From Candidatus Melainabacteria bacterium (lineage in GTDB: Bacteria > Cyanobacteriota > Vampirovibrionia > Obscuribacterales > Obscuribacteraceae), in assembly GCA_027451745.1 (NCBI GenBank), contig DAIDIP010000005.1, positions 1 through 61,504 of the forward strand: a stretch of DNA of 61,504 bases. The letters run 5' to 3'. The position numbers and the translations under genes were made by a program. Below are positions 36,338-45,701 of the stretch, piece by piece. Each line of letters opens with the position of its first letter. Positions within the stretch are counted from its first letter, which is position 1. The notes beneath the pieces are model-generated. The model was given only the letters and a program-made list of their open reading frames with translations. It did no database searches and had not been told where the DNA came from.

Positions 36338-36490
36338 AATTAGATTTTATCAACAAGAAATGTATTAATTGATTGTTTTAAAGGCAGCTATACAAAAATC
36401 AAGGCTCTCTGCAAAGTTATAGTTAATCTGTTAATCTAAGATAGCCTATCCAGGTTATGGGATAGAGCATAAAGGATAGCACTTAGACAG

Positions 36491-37534
36491 ATGACTGAAG
36501 TAGCAAAGCTTGAGCAGCAATTACTTGAATTTGAGCAAGCGGCAAGTAAATCACTTGCTGAGGCCAAAACGCAAGGAGAAATAGAATCTTCTCGCCAAGA
36601 ATTCCTTGGACAAAAGGGCATACTTACTAATATTTTGCGCAGCTTGCCTCAACTGAGTAAAGAAGATAGACCACGCTTGGGTCAATTTGCTAATACTGTC
36701 AAACAAAAAATCGAATTGCTTTATTTAGAACGCAAGAAAACTCTTGACGGCCAAGAATTAGAAGAAAAGCTAAAGACTGAAAAAATTGATATTACTCTTC
36801 CCGGTCGGGGTAAGAAACTCGGACATCTGCATCCACTTACCCAGATTCTGACAGAGATTGAAAATATTTTTCTTACTATGGGCTTTACACCGGTTGAAGG
36901 TCCAGAGGTAGAAACTGAGTATTACAATTTCGATGCTCTCAATTTTCCACCCGATCATCCTTCTCGGGATGAACAAGATACTTTCTATACAAACCTAGGA
37001 TCAAATATAGTTTTGCGCTGTCATACTTCAAGCGTGCAGGCACGGGCGATGGAGAAATTCAAACCACCACTTCGAGTTACTTGTGCTGGTCGAGTCTATC
37101 GCAACGAAGAAATAAATGCCCGCAAATATCCTGTTTTTCATCAAGTAGAGGGTTTGCTTATTGATCGCAATGTTGGCTTTGGCCAATTAAAAGGTACGCT
37201 TAACGAATTTATTCGCCTACTCTTTGGTAAGCCCTTAAAAACTCGTTTTCGTCCTGACTTTTTCCCATTCACCGAACCAAGTGCCGAATTAGATAGTGAA
37301 TGTCCATTTTGTGATGGCGCAGGCTGTCGCACTTGTGGAAATAAAGGTTGGTTGGAATTATTGGGTTGCGGTATGGTAGATCCCAATGTTCTTAAAGCAG
37401 TAAATATCGATCCTGAAGAATGGAATGGTTTTGCTTTCGGGATGGGTGTAGAAAGATTGGCTATGCTTAAATATGGCATCACTGATATTCGTCATTTTTA
37501 CAATAATGATATGCGCTTCCTCGAACAATTTTAA
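36491..37534 (+). CDS. pheS: phenylalanyl-tRNA synthetase subunit alpha
   Basis: The 347-residue catalytic subunit has an N-terminal coiled coil (1-85) and the class II core: GHLHPLTQILTEIENIFLTMGF (motif 1), RDEQDTFYTN, LRCHTSSVQARAM, AGRVYRNEEINARKYPVFHQVEGLLID (motif 2), RFRPDFFPFTEPSAELDSECPFCDG, and AFGMGVERLAMLKYGI (motif 3). Cysteines in CPFCDGAGCRTCGNKGW form the usual loop. pheT follows 13 bp later. Confidence 0.98.
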   Translation: MTEVAKLEQQLLEFEQAASKSLAEAKTQGEIESSRQEFLGQKGILTNILRSLPQLSKEDRPRLGQFANTVKQKIELLYLERKKTLDGQELEEKLKTEKIDITLPGRGKKLGHLHPLTQILTEIENIFLTMGFTPVEGPEVETEYYNFDALNFPPDHPSRDEQDTFYTNLGSNIVLRCHTSSVQARAMEKFKPPLRVTCAGRVYRNEEINARKYPVFHQVEGLLIDRNVGFGQLKGTLNEFIRLLFGKPLKTRFRPDFFPFTEPSAELDSECPFCDGAGCRTCGNKGWLELLGCGMVDPNVLKAVNIDPEEWNGFAFGMGVERLAMLKYGITDIRHFYNNDMRFLEQF

Positions 37535-37547
37535 GGTATTCAATTAA

Positions 37548-40082
37548 ATGAAACTATCACTAAATTGGTTAGCTGATTATGTGGACTTATCGGGTCTTAC
37601 ACCAGATATGATTGCCGAAAAATTGACTATGAATGCCTTTGAAGTAGAAGGCGTCCATACATTTGGATCCGACCTAACTGGTCCAATTGTTGTTGGAGAA
37701 ATTCTCGATATTCAACCGCATCCAGATCCAAAAGTAACAAAAATGCGGGTAACCAAAACAAGAGTTGCTGAAGGACAAGAACCCTTACAAATAGTTTGTG
37801 GTGCAACTAATATTGCTGTGGGCCAGCGTATTCCTGTTGCTTTACCAGGCTCCATTGTAATTAACCGCCATGACGGCAGTGCTTTCCCTATTACAGTTAC
37901 AGACAAACGAGGCGTTCAGTCTAATGGCATGTTATGCGCTGCTACCGAGCTCGGTATTACAGACGGTGACAGTGAAGGAATACTTATTTTAGATCCCCCT
38001 CTTACCCTACGGCTTGGCGCCGATATTGAAGACCTATTATGTCTTACAAAAGATTATGTCTTAACTGTAGCTAGCCGCTCTAATAGAGGCGACGCTGTCT
38101 GTGTTCGCGGCTTAGCTCGCGAAGTAGCAGCTTTATTCAAACGGCCAATGCGCGAGCCAGAATGGCAATTAAAAGAAAATCCAGACAAATCCAAATATAA
38201 TTTTTCCATACAAATAGACGATGTAAAAGACTGCGAATCTTTTACTATCCGCACCATAGGGAATCTAAAGGTTGCCAGCTCACCGCCCTTCATCGCTAGA
38301 CGCTTGGCAGCTGTTGGAACACGCTCTATAAATAATTTGGTCGACATCACTAATTACGTTATGCATGAATGGGGACAGCCAATGCATGCTTATGATGCCG
38401 CCGCTGTTAAGGATGGCAAATTCCATGTGCGTCGCGGAAAATCTGGTGAAAAATATACCACTCTCGATGGCAAAGAAAGAATCTTAAGTCCGGAAATGCT
38501 TATAATTTCCGACACTGAAAAAGTTATTGGCATGCCCATTATGGGCGGAGCCAATAGTGAGATAAATGACAAAACAACAGATATTGCTCTTGAAGCAGCA
38601 AGTTTTTCACCTGCCATTGTAAGAAGATCCAGTCGCTTATTGGGACTGAGCAGTGAATCAGCTTTGCGCTTTGAACGTGGCATTGATGCTGCAACTACAA
38701 AACAAGCATCTGATCGTGCAGCTTATTTAATTAGCAAATATTGTACAGGCGATGGACCAGTCAAAATCGGAACCTTTGTAGCGAGCGGTAAAGGCGAATG
38801 CACTCCCGTACACATTGAGCTTAGGAAAAAAGAAATCGTTCGTCATTTAAATTTGGATCTTCCGACAAATGAAGTTAAAGACTTGCTTAACCGTTTAGAA
38901 TTTACCCCTATTGATTCCAAAAGCACGCAAGATAAATTGGTTTTTTCAATTCCATCCTTTAGACAAAGTGATGTGCGACGAGAAATCGATCTTATAGAAG
39001 AAATTGCACGTGTATATGGTTATGACAATATAGAAGAAGAGTCGCCTGCTTTTTTCACATTGGCTAATATGCCAGAAAATATAAACACTGCTATTCGAAA
39101 AGTGCTGATCGGTGAAGGTCTATGTGAAGCCTATATAACCAGTTTAATTCCAGATCAAACCACATCTAATGGCAATGCGGCTTCTTTAACAGAAAAAGGC
39201 AAATATCTCAGTTCTCACGATAATAGCAGATCCGTCAAAGTGCTAAATCCGCTTTCTCCAGAGCATCAAACATTACGACAAACTCTTTTACCTGGGCTTA
39301 TAAATGCTCTGAAATATAATTTTGATCGCGGAGAAGAAAATGTTTGGCTTTTCGAACTTGGCTTCACCTATTTAACTCATTCAACTAAAGAAAAGTGTTC
39401 CGAACCAGCCTTGGAAGAAGGCAAGGTAGCCGGCATTTTATCTGGCAATAGACAACTTAGCTTATGGAAAGATGCGAGCGACAATTCTTCCAATAACAAA
39501 TCAAACACAAACAAGCTCAATTTTTATGATGCCAAAGGTATGTTAGAAAATCTATTTCAGTCTTTACACATTTGTGCTTCGGCTATCACATACGCCAAAG
39601 AAGAACAATCACCTGCCTTAATGCATCCTGGTCAATCCGCCCATATCATTTGCGCCACAGACAATGGGGCTATTGAAATTGGCTGGCTGGGTCAGCTACA
39701 TCCCGCCTCTGTACAAGATCTGGGATTGGACTCTCAAACATATCTATTTGAACTAAACATTGACACGCTCAAAGCCCTACGAAAAAAACCTTCTTTTGAG
39801 GCTATCTCTACATTGCCAGCTATTTCTCGTGATTTAACTGTCGATTTATCAAACAACACCGAGAATGCCTCTGTTATTACCTGCGTAGAACAAGCTGCTA
39901 TTAATCTAAAAAATATAGATTTAGTCAGTATTTTTCCATTAGATTCCGGGAAAAGGAGCCTTTCTTACCGCCTCACTTTTCAAAGCAATACCGAAACACT
40001 CAAAAGCGAAGACATTGAACAAACAATGAATACAATCCGCAGCAAGCTAACAGAAAAACTTAACGCCTCTTTCCGCGTCTAA
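37548..40082 (+). CDS. pheT: phenylalanyl-tRNA synthetase subunit beta
   Basis: The 844-residue subunit has the tRNA-binding EMAP-like domain near residues 40-155 (ILDIQPHPDPKVTKMRV, LQIVCGATNIAVGQRIPVALPG), the B3/B4 editing region (NLVDITNYVMHEWGQPMHAYDAAAV, IMGGANSEI), the B5 domain (LIEEIARVYGYDNIEEESP) and a C-terminal ferredoxin-fold anticodon domain (ISRDLTVDLSNNTENASVI). It forms the alpha2-beta2 enzyme with PheS. Length is slightly long, with an insertion around residues 640-660 (SDNSSNNKSN). It converges with the DoxX-like gene 8 bp later. Confidence 0.98.
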   Translation: MKLSLNWLADYVDLSGLTPDMIAEKLTMNAFEVEGVHTFGSDLTGPIVVGEILDIQPHPDPKVTKMRVTKTRVAEGQEPLQIVCGATNIAVGQRIPVALPGSIVINRHDGSAFPITVTDKRGVQSNGMLCAATELGITDGDSEGILILDPPLTLRLGADIEDLLCLTKDYVLTVASRSNRGDAVCVRGLAREVAALFKRPMREPEWQLKENPDKSKYNFSIQIDDVKDCESFTIRTIGNLKVASSPPFIARRLAAVGTRSINNLVDITNYVMHEWGQPMHAYDAAAVKDGKFHVRRGKSGEKYTTLDGKERILSPEMLIISDTEKVIGMPIMGGANSEINDKTTDIALEAASFSPAIVRRSSRLLGLSSESALRFERGIDAATTKQASDRAAYLISKYCTGDGPVKIGTFVASGKGECTPVHIELRKKEIVRHLNLDLPTNEVKDLLNRLEFTPIDSKSTQDKLVFSIPSFRQSDVRREIDLIEEIARVYGYDNIEEESPAFFTLANMPENINTAIRKVLIGEGLCEAYITSLIPDQTTSNGNAASLTEKGKYLSSHDNSRSVKVLNPLSPEHQTLRQTLLPGLINALKYNFDRGEENVWLFELGFTYLTHSTKEKCSEPALEEGKVAGILSGNRQLSLWKDASDNSSNNKSNTNKLNFYDAKGMLENLFQSLHICASAITYAKEEQSPALMHPGQSAHIICATDNGAIEIGWLGQLHPASVQDLGLDSQTYLFELNIDTLKALRKKPSFEAISTLPAISRDLTVDLSNNTENASVITCVEQAAINLKNIDLVSIFPLDSGKRSLSYRLTFQSNTETLKSEDIEQTMNTIRSKLTEKLNASFRV

Positions 40083-40090
40083 TATAATCA

Positions 40091-41152
40091 TTAACTTATA
40101 TCTGCAATTTGTCTACTGTGGTCTGAACACAAACAACAGTGTCTTAAGACTGCAGTCAAATCGAGTACATTAACTTTTAAACCATTGCCCCAGTATAATA
40201 TAGAACAAATTATTCCATAGCAAGAAGCATGTCCAAAAAACTCTTCAACACCAAATACTAGTGTTGTTGCTGAAAAAATTACTAGCAAAAGAACAACCGC
40301 AAGCCTAGGAAAATATCCCAGAAAAATACATATGCCTAGAAATAACTCAGCCAGTCCCGAGACTAAGACAAACATTTCATTACTACAGCCCACAATACGC
40401 AATAAGTTTAACGACGGTACATACTGTAATAAATTCATAGCCAATTGTGGGTTAAGTAATTTTTCGTCCAAAGCCAATATAATTAATCCTAAACCCATTG
40501 TCCATCGCACTATAGAATGAGCCATAGGTATTGCTGGTAACATGCTAAACCTATCAATTGAATAGAAATAATCGAGTGAATACTTATTGCGTCCAGCAAT
40601 TATAAAATAAAGAGCCAAACCCACTAAAGGCAAGGCGTCTAAACATTCAAGCATCCCATGTTTGCAAACAGCCATATACATAAGTGCTAAGACCGCCACA
40701 CCACTCAGTCGACTAAATAGTCCTAAAATTAACAGTGCGCCAACAATAATCTCTGCTGCGGGTAACCATTGGGGACAATGGGAACAAATTACAAAATTTG
40801 GCACTAATAATGTACGTGTTATTCCACAGTAAATTAAAGACACACCTAAACCGATAGCCATAAATAAATTTATACTGGCTTCTTTTTTCTTTGCCCAAAA
40901 CACTAATTTTCTATGAATAACCGAATTACTAAACTTTTCATTGAGCAAATGAATAAAAAACAGCAAGGACATAGTCATACTTATTGGTAATATATTGCCA
41001 ACACTCAAATGCGTAAACAAATTCGGCTTTGCTTGCTTCAATAATTCGCTTTCAGGTCGATTGAAGAACCATTTAACATGTGCTGATGCCGGGCTTATCG
41101 CAAAAAGCCACGCACTTAAGACAAGCTTATTTATAATTGCAAAAGTACGCAT
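40091..41152 (-). CDS. DoxX-like integral membrane protein with signal peptide
   Basis: The 353-residue protein starts with a signal-like segment ending SPASAHVKWFF and then has about eight membrane helices in two similar halves. GLGLIILALDEKLLNP and GLAELFLGICIFLGYFPRLAVVLLLVIFSATTLVFG match the DoxX/SURF4-type pattern, and SRLSGVAVLALMYMAVCKHG is the corresponding first-half segment. The function is unknown; DoxX-like proteins are found with respiratory or redox systems. It is the next gene after the hydrogenase-related operon on the same strand (82-bp gap), possibly co-transcribed. The ATG at 41152 has GGA 8 nt upstream, inside a hairpin (41157-41188). Confidence 0.65.
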   Translation of the reverse strand: MRTFAIINKLVLSAWLFAISPASAHVKWFFNRPESELLKQAKPNLFTHLSVGNILPISMTMSLLFFIHLLNEKFSNSVIHRKLVFWAKKKEASINLFMAIGLGVSLIYCGITRTLLVPNFVICSHCPQWLPAAEIIVGALLILGLFSRLSGVAVLALMYMAVCKHGMLECLDALPLVGLALYFIIAGRNKYSLDYFYSIDRFSMLPAIPMAHSIVRWTMGLGLIILALDEKLLNPQLAMNLLQYVPSLNLLRIVGCSNEMFVLVSGLAELFLGICIFLGYFPRLAVVLLLVIFSATTLVFGVEEFFGHASCYGIICSILYWGNGLKVNVLDLTAVLRHCCLCSDHSRQIADIS

Positions 41153-41156
41153 GATC

Positions 41157-41188
41157 AAATTCCAATTTCATCCTATGAAATCGAATTT
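41157..41188 (-). promoter_or_regulatory. hairpin over the ribosome site of the DoxX-like gene
   Basis: AAATTC-CA-ATTTCAT-CCT-ATGAAAT-C-GAATTT: 7-bp and 6-bp stems separated by a small internal loop, ending 4 nt before the start codon on the minus strand. The outer stem (GAATTT on the minus strand) overlaps the likely ribosome site and could limit translation. Confidence 0.4.
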
Positions 41189-41233
41189 ATAAGACAATCG
41201 TGCAATTTTTGTGGATCAATAATCGAGCCTAAA

Positions 41234-42025
41234 TTAACTTTGTACTTTACCCATGCCGAGTAAAATACCATGGATAATGCTCCAGGGATGCGGTGGACAA
41301 CCAGGTATATAAACGGATACCGGTAAAATTTTATCTACACCATTAGCCTCTGCATAACCATTTTTATGTACGCCGCCTGTAATTGAACAGGAGCCTGCAG
41401 CCACAACAATTTTTGGTTCAGGCATAGCTGCATAACAGCGTAAAAGCGAGTCGCGCATACCTTTACCAACTGGTCCGGTTACAAGCAATACATCTGCAAA
41501 GCGTGGGGAGGCAACTATATGTACACCAAAACGCTCCAAATCAAAAACAGGATTACCGCATGCGCCTATTTCTAAGTCACAAGCGCTACACCCAGTCGAG
41601 ACTACTCGAACATGCAACGATCTACCAAATATATTTCTGATCTTATTTTTCACATCAGCTTCATAGCTACGTTTTAACGAATTAGCTAAAACACTTTCAT
41701 GATTAGTCAAGATCAAATCGTCACGTTGCTTCTTAGCCAATCTAGTTGAACGATTACGAACAATAGTGCCAGTTGGACAAATATCAATACATAGCTGACA
41801 ACCAATACATGCCCCTAAATCCAGACTTACTCGCCCCACGCCATCTTCATTGCTTACTTCAATGGCATCCGTTGGACATGCAGTTGCACATTCGTTACAA
41901 CCAGTGCCAGAACAAGAGTTTTCAGTCAACGCAGGCATGCCGTCAGCATCTTCTTCTAGCGGCGGACATGGATTAGCCACCGTTGCAATACCATTTCGAA
42001 AAATGTAAGAGAGAATTTTAAGCAT
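41234..42025 (-). CDS. hyfI: ferredoxin-fused small subunit of a hydrogenase-related (Hyf/Ehr-type) complex
   Basis: The 263-residue protein fuses two modules that are separate subunits in E. coli Hyf/Hyc. Residues about 30-95 are a two-cluster ferredoxin: C-x4-C-x2-C-x3-CP (CSGTGCNECATACP) and a standard C-x2-C-x2-C-x3-CP (CIGCQLCIDICP). Residues about 130-263 are the NuoB/HyfI-like small subunit with STGCSACDLEIGAC, AAGSCSITGGV and YIPGCPPHPW, which supply the four Cys of the proximal [4Fe-4S] cluster (N2 equivalent). It would pass electrons to the large subunit at the membrane interface. It is the last gene of the operon, 8 bp after the large subunit. Confidence 0.85.
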   Translation of the reverse strand: MLKILSYIFRNGIATVANPCPPLEEDADGMPALTENSCSGTGCNECATACPTDAIEVSNEDGVGRVSLDLGACIGCQLCIDICPTGTIVRNRSTRLAKKQRDDLILTNHESVLANSLKRSYEADVKNKIRNIFGRSLHVRVVSTGCSACDLEIGACGNPVFDLERFGVHIVASPRFADVLLVTGPVGKGMRDSLLRCYAAMPEPKIVVAAGSCSITGGVHKNGYAEANGVDKILPVSVYIPGCPPHPWSIIHGILLGMGKVQS

Positions 42026-42033
42026 ATTATTCC

Positions 42034-43587
42034 TTACAAATCATTGCCGCTGTATGAAAGTGCCAGACTTTTATTGCAAAGCGGAAAATCAGCAATCAAA
42101 TTATTGCGAATAGCAATTGATATCGCTGTCCAATTATTGAAACTAGGATCTTTTATTGCATACCTTTTAATAGCACCTTTGCCATCAGTAAATAGTAGAT
42201 GAATTAGTTCTCCTCTGAATGCCTCTACAACAGCTAATCCAGTCTGATTTGCTGGTAAATCATTAGACAACTTAATAATATGCTCAGAACCAGTAATGCT
42301 TTGCAAAACACTTTCAATAACATCAGTACTTCTTCTAATTTCAGCAATTCTTACTCGTGTGCGCGCTAGGATATCACCACCCTTCTGCAAAGCAATAGGT
42401 GGAGCAATTTTTGGATATAGTCCATGAGGGAAATGTTGTCTGCAATCGTAGCTTATGCCACACGCACGCGCTGTCACACCAACAACACCGAACTCCTCGG
42501 CCAAAGATTTGCTTATAACGCCTATCTTTTCAGCACGCTCACGTGCTGCCTGATTTTCTGCCAACAATTCGAACAATTCATCCAATTCTTTTCGTAAATC
42601 TTGCATATTTTTTTGCATACTAGCAATGTGCTGATGAGCAAATTTACGCACCCCACCTGGCAAGATGAATCCTCGCATAAATCGTGAGCCTGTAAGCATT
42701 TGTCCCATTCTAAGCGCTTTGCCTCTGAGACACCCGGCTGCTGCTGCTCCTGCCGAAAAGCCAATATCTCCACAAAGTCCACCCACATCAATAATATGCA
42801 TGGCTAACCTTTCGATTTCTAACGCAACTGTACGTAGAGCTTGGGCAACTGCTGGTATTTCCAAATCAAATAAAGATTCAATAGCTATAGCATGTGCCAA
42901 TGCATTTGCACAGGCAGTATCAGTACTTGCCGCTTCCGCCACAAAACTCGCTTTTCGCCAGTGAATTTCTGTTAGACGTTTTTCTACTCCCCTATGTGTA
43001 TACCCTAAACGGATTTCCAGATTCAAAATAGTCTCGCCAAAACAATTGAAGCGAAAATGTCCTGGCTCTATAACACCTGCATGAATTGGCCCGACGGGCA
43101 ATTCATAAATTCCCTCCCCACGTACTTGCAAAAATTTGTATTCTCTTTTAGCGCCAGTAGAAACAAATTTTTCTTGCGAAAGAGTTTCGCTCAATATCGG
43201 AGTTTTCTTTCTATTATCAGTTTTATCCCCCACTTTCCCCATTTCTTGCCAATTAAGGGGGTGAAAAGTCGGCTCATATTCGTCGTGCAATAAAATATGC
43301 TTCAAGCGTGGATGTTGGTCAGGCACAATTCCAAACAAGTCATAGATTGATCTTTCAAACCAATGACTTTGAGGAATTAAAGTCGTCAGAGTTTTATATG
43401 TATTGTCACTAACTTCGCTTATCCAACACTCCGCTGCACTTGCTTTTGGATCAAGAACCAATGTGACAAGCTGCTTTCCATCTATCGATGTCAGCAGACC
43501 GAAACGTGCCCCTGTCCTGGCATGTAGCCAATCTTTAATTGTGTTAGCCAAGCCCAATATGTTCACGTCTTTTACTACTGGTTTCAT
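42034..43587 (-). CDS. hyfG: large subunit (NuoC-NuoD fusion) of a hydrogenase-related complex, Ni-Fe site lost
   Basis: The protein (517 residues from ATG 43587) joins a NuoC-like domain (WFERSIYDLFGIVPDQHPRL) to a NuoD/HycE-like domain (GPIHAGVIEPGHFRFNCFGE, RLGYTHRGVEKRL). In group-4 [NiFe] hydrogenases the metal is held by CGIC and DPCxxC. Here the aligned positions read STDT (about residues 221-224) and DPSFNN (about 480-485), so all four Cys ligands are missing and it cannot hold Ni-Fe. The ending FPLCNKSLALSYSGNDL is typical of hydrogenase-related (Ehr-type) complexes. The ATG overlaps the hyfF stop (ATGA) with GGAG 9 nt upstream. Confidence 0.85.
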   Translation of the reverse strand: MKPVVKDVNILGLANTIKDWLHARTGARFGLLTSIDGKQLVTLVLDPKASAAECWISEVSDNTYKTLTTLIPQSHWFERSIYDLFGIVPDQHPRLKHILLHDEYEPTFHPLNWQEMGKVGDKTDNRKKTPILSETLSQEKFVSTGAKREYKFLQVRGEGIYELPVGPIHAGVIEPGHFRFNCFGETILNLEIRLGYTHRGVEKRLTEIHWRKASFVAEAASTDTACANALAHAIAIESLFDLEIPAVAQALRTVALEIERLAMHIIDVGGLCGDIGFSAGAAAAGCLRGKALRMGQMLTGSRFMRGFILPGGVRKFAHQHIASMQKNMQDLRKELDELFELLAENQAARERAEKIGVISKSLAEEFGVVGVTARACGISYDCRQHFPHGLYPKIAPPIALQKGGDILARTRVRIAEIRRSTDVIESVLQSITGSEHIIKLSNDLPANQTGLAVVEAFRGELIHLLFTDGKGAIKRYAIKDPSFNNWTAISIAIRNNLIADFPLCNKSLALSYSGNDL

Positions 43588-45041
43588 TTGATAAAACTCC
43601 AATAGCTAGGGAATATAACCAGACCAAGAATAACTGAGCAGCATAATAAAATAATCGGCACCACACTTGTTTGAAATACTTTGAATGCCTGAAAGTCTGT
43701 CTTCGCTCCGCCAAACAACACTCGTCCTACATGTACGCTAAGGGACATAAAGGCCAGCGAAGTAGCAAACAATAAAATACCAATTAAGATCCAACTGCCA
43801 CGATCAGCAAGCACAGCCAATATAGATATTTTACTTAAAAAAGTACCAAAGGGCGGAGCCCCAGTTATGGCAAAGAGTCCCAGTGTGAGCAAACATCCCC
43901 AAGCCGGACACGACTTCAATATGCCATGCAAGTTATATAGCTTTTTAGAGCCACCTGCATGAACAATATTTCCACTCAGTAAGAACAAAGCTACTTTGAC
44001 TATACTGTGATTAATAGCCTGAAGAAAGAACAATGCTGCTGAACCCAAACCTATTGCCACTAGCATAATGCCAACATTTTCAATACTAGAATAAGCCCAC
44101 ATTCTCTTAAATCCATGCTGCCGAATAAGAAATAGTGCAGCAGCCAACACAGTAATAGCGCCCATACCCAAGAGTATCTGCATAATTTGGTTGTGAAAAT
44201 GTGAGCCCATAATAATCTGTGTTATTCGCCAGATCCCAAATAAAGCCCCATTCAGTAATGCGCCAGAAAGTATTGCTGAAGCAGGAGCTGGTGCTTCTGA
44301 ATGGGCATCAGGCAACCAGCTATGCAACGGAAAGATCCCTGCTTTCGTTCCATAGCCCAAAAGGCAAAGAATAAAACCAAAACGCATCAAAGGATAATCT
44401 AATTTATCTGCTTGCGAAATGAGATCAGTTATTATTAAAGTCCCTTGCTCGAGATGTCCATGCTGGCTAGCAGCAAAAATAAATACCGTTCCCAGCAACG
44501 CTAAAGCAATACCGACACTGCATACAATTAGATATTTCCAAGTTGCTTCCAAAGCATTTTTGGTACGCTCAAAATAAACCAGCGGCGCCGAAGATAAAGT
44601 CGTTGCTTCAATACTCATCCATAAACAACCTAGATTATTTGATACAAAAATCGAACACATCGAAAGAAAAAAAAGATTAATGCACAAATAAAAAGTCTTC
44701 AGTCGTACACTCTTTAAGGTTCCATGCTCGTCAGTTTCTTCTTGTCCAAATAAAAAATCGGCATGTGTCAAAGCAGCAGCAAAAACAAAAGCGGTTAACA
44801 ATAAAAAGCAAACTGCTAACCTATCTATCCTAAAATTTTCATTAATAACTAATCCCTGTGTTTGTCCCATTAATATCGGCCAAAAAATACAACCTATTAT
44901 TAGGGCTTCTACCCAATAAGCAGCAGCAGTAATTTTGCGAGTAAACGCAATAATAGGATTGACGTAACTGAATATCGCCAAAATTACTGGCAAGCTAACA
45001 ATCGAAACAAGGTCTAGAAAAATATCTGCTGATACTGCCAT
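43584..45041 (-). CDS. hyfF: antiporter-like membrane subunit HyfF (NuoN/M-type)
   Basis: The 485-residue membrane protein has about 14 helices and resembles Mrp/NuoL-M-N antiporter-like subunits: WMSIEATTLSSAPLVYF (conserved TM5 Glu), LCLLGYGTKAGIFPLHSWLPDAHSEAPAPASAILSG (TM7 Lys region), KRMWAYSSIENVGIMLVAIG and NHSIVKVALFLLSGNIVH. These Glu/Lys/His residues form the proton path in complex I relatives. It is one of two antiporter-like subunits in this operon. It lies 2 bp after hyfE. Confidence 0.9.
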   Translation of the reverse strand: MAVSADIFLDLVSIVSLPVILAIFSYVNPIIAFTRKITAAAYWVEALIIGCIFWPILMGQTQGLVINENFRIDRLAVCFLLLTAFVFAAALTHADFLFGQEETDEHGTLKSVRLKTFYLCINLFFLSMCSIFVSNNLGCLWMSIEATTLSSAPLVYFERTKNALEATWKYLIVCSVGIALALLGTVFIFAASQHGHLEQGTLIITDLISQADKLDYPLMRFGFILCLLGYGTKAGIFPLHSWLPDAHSEAPAPASAILSGALLNGALFGIWRITQIIMGSHFHNQIMQILLGMGAITVLAAALFLIRQHGFKRMWAYSSIENVGIMLVAIGLGSAALFFLQAINHSIVKVALFLLSGNIVHAGGSKKLYNLHGILKSCPAWGCLLTLGLFAITGAPPFGTFLSKISILAVLADRGSWILIGILLFATSLAFMSLSVHVGRVLFGGAKTDFQAFKVFQTSVVPIILLCCSVILGLVIFPSYWSFIK

Positions 45042-45043
45042 TT

Positions 45044-45694
45044 TTACTCCCGTAGATTAGTTAGCCGGGAAACATCTATATGCTCAAAGCTCTTCTTAAT
45101 TCTAAAGACAACTAGTCCGAAGATCATAACCACTACCAATACTTCAAGCAATAATCCCATTTCTATAATGAGTGGCATACCATGAGTTTGCGTAAGAGCA
45201 AAAAGATAGATTCCATTTTCTAGAACAAGAAAACCAATAATTTGTCCAATAGCAATTTTTCGCGACAACATTAGAAGTACACCAGTAAAAAATACTGACA
45301 TAGCTGCCATAGCCCCGATTCTACTATCAATATCACCCCATAAGCTCGAAAGCTGCACAGACAATAAATAGCTTGCACCCAACATACCAATACCTGTCAG
45401 CATGGCAACCGGAGCAGGTATAAAGGACCCTGAATCTGACTCAACATCAATATTTCGTATAACCCACGCTAAATACCGTGGAATAATTACTACTTTTAGC
45501 AAAGCAATAAAAAATGCAACCCAATAAAGATGTTCGTCATGAATTTTTTGCGCCATCCATGCTGTCTCCATTGCTATAGCCAGCGTGTGCAGGGCATAAA
45601 AATTCAAATTAGCACGCAAATACATAGTGCCTAGCATCAATATTGCTAACACCGCTGATGAAATAGCCAGGATTGAAAATGTATCCAGAATCAT
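45044..45694 (-). CDS. hyfE: membrane subunit HyfE (NuoK-related)
   Basis: The 216-residue protein has six or seven membrane segments: an N-terminal part with its own helices (residues 1-75) and a NuoK-like C-terminal part, IGQIIGFLVLENGIYLFALTQTHGMPLIIEMGLLLEVLVVVMIFGLVVFRI, with buried Glu residues as in HyfE. It is thought to form part of the membrane arm linking the antiporter subunits. It lies 7 bp after hyfC. Confidence 0.88.
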   Translation of the reverse strand: MILDTFSILAISSAVLAILMLGTMYLRANLNFYALHTLAIAMETAWMAQKIHDEHLYWVAFFIALLKVVIIPRYLAWVIRNIDVESDSGSFIPAPVAMLTGIGMLGASYLLSVQLSSLWGDIDSRIGAMAAMSVFFTGVLLMLSRKIAIGQIIGFLVLENGIYLFALTQTHGMPLIIEMGLLLEVLVVVMIFGLVVFRIKKSFEHIDVSRLTNLRE

Positions 45695-45701
45695 GATTTT
45701 C

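Noticed and set aside
37141-37482. 113-codon minus-strand frame inside pheS
   Set aside because: It is fully antisense to conserved pheS catalytic motifs, so a shadow frame.
42034-43587. Annotation as an active H2-evolving [NiFe] hydrogenase
   Set aside because: All four Ni-Fe cysteine ligands are replaced, and no maturation genes are present in the window.
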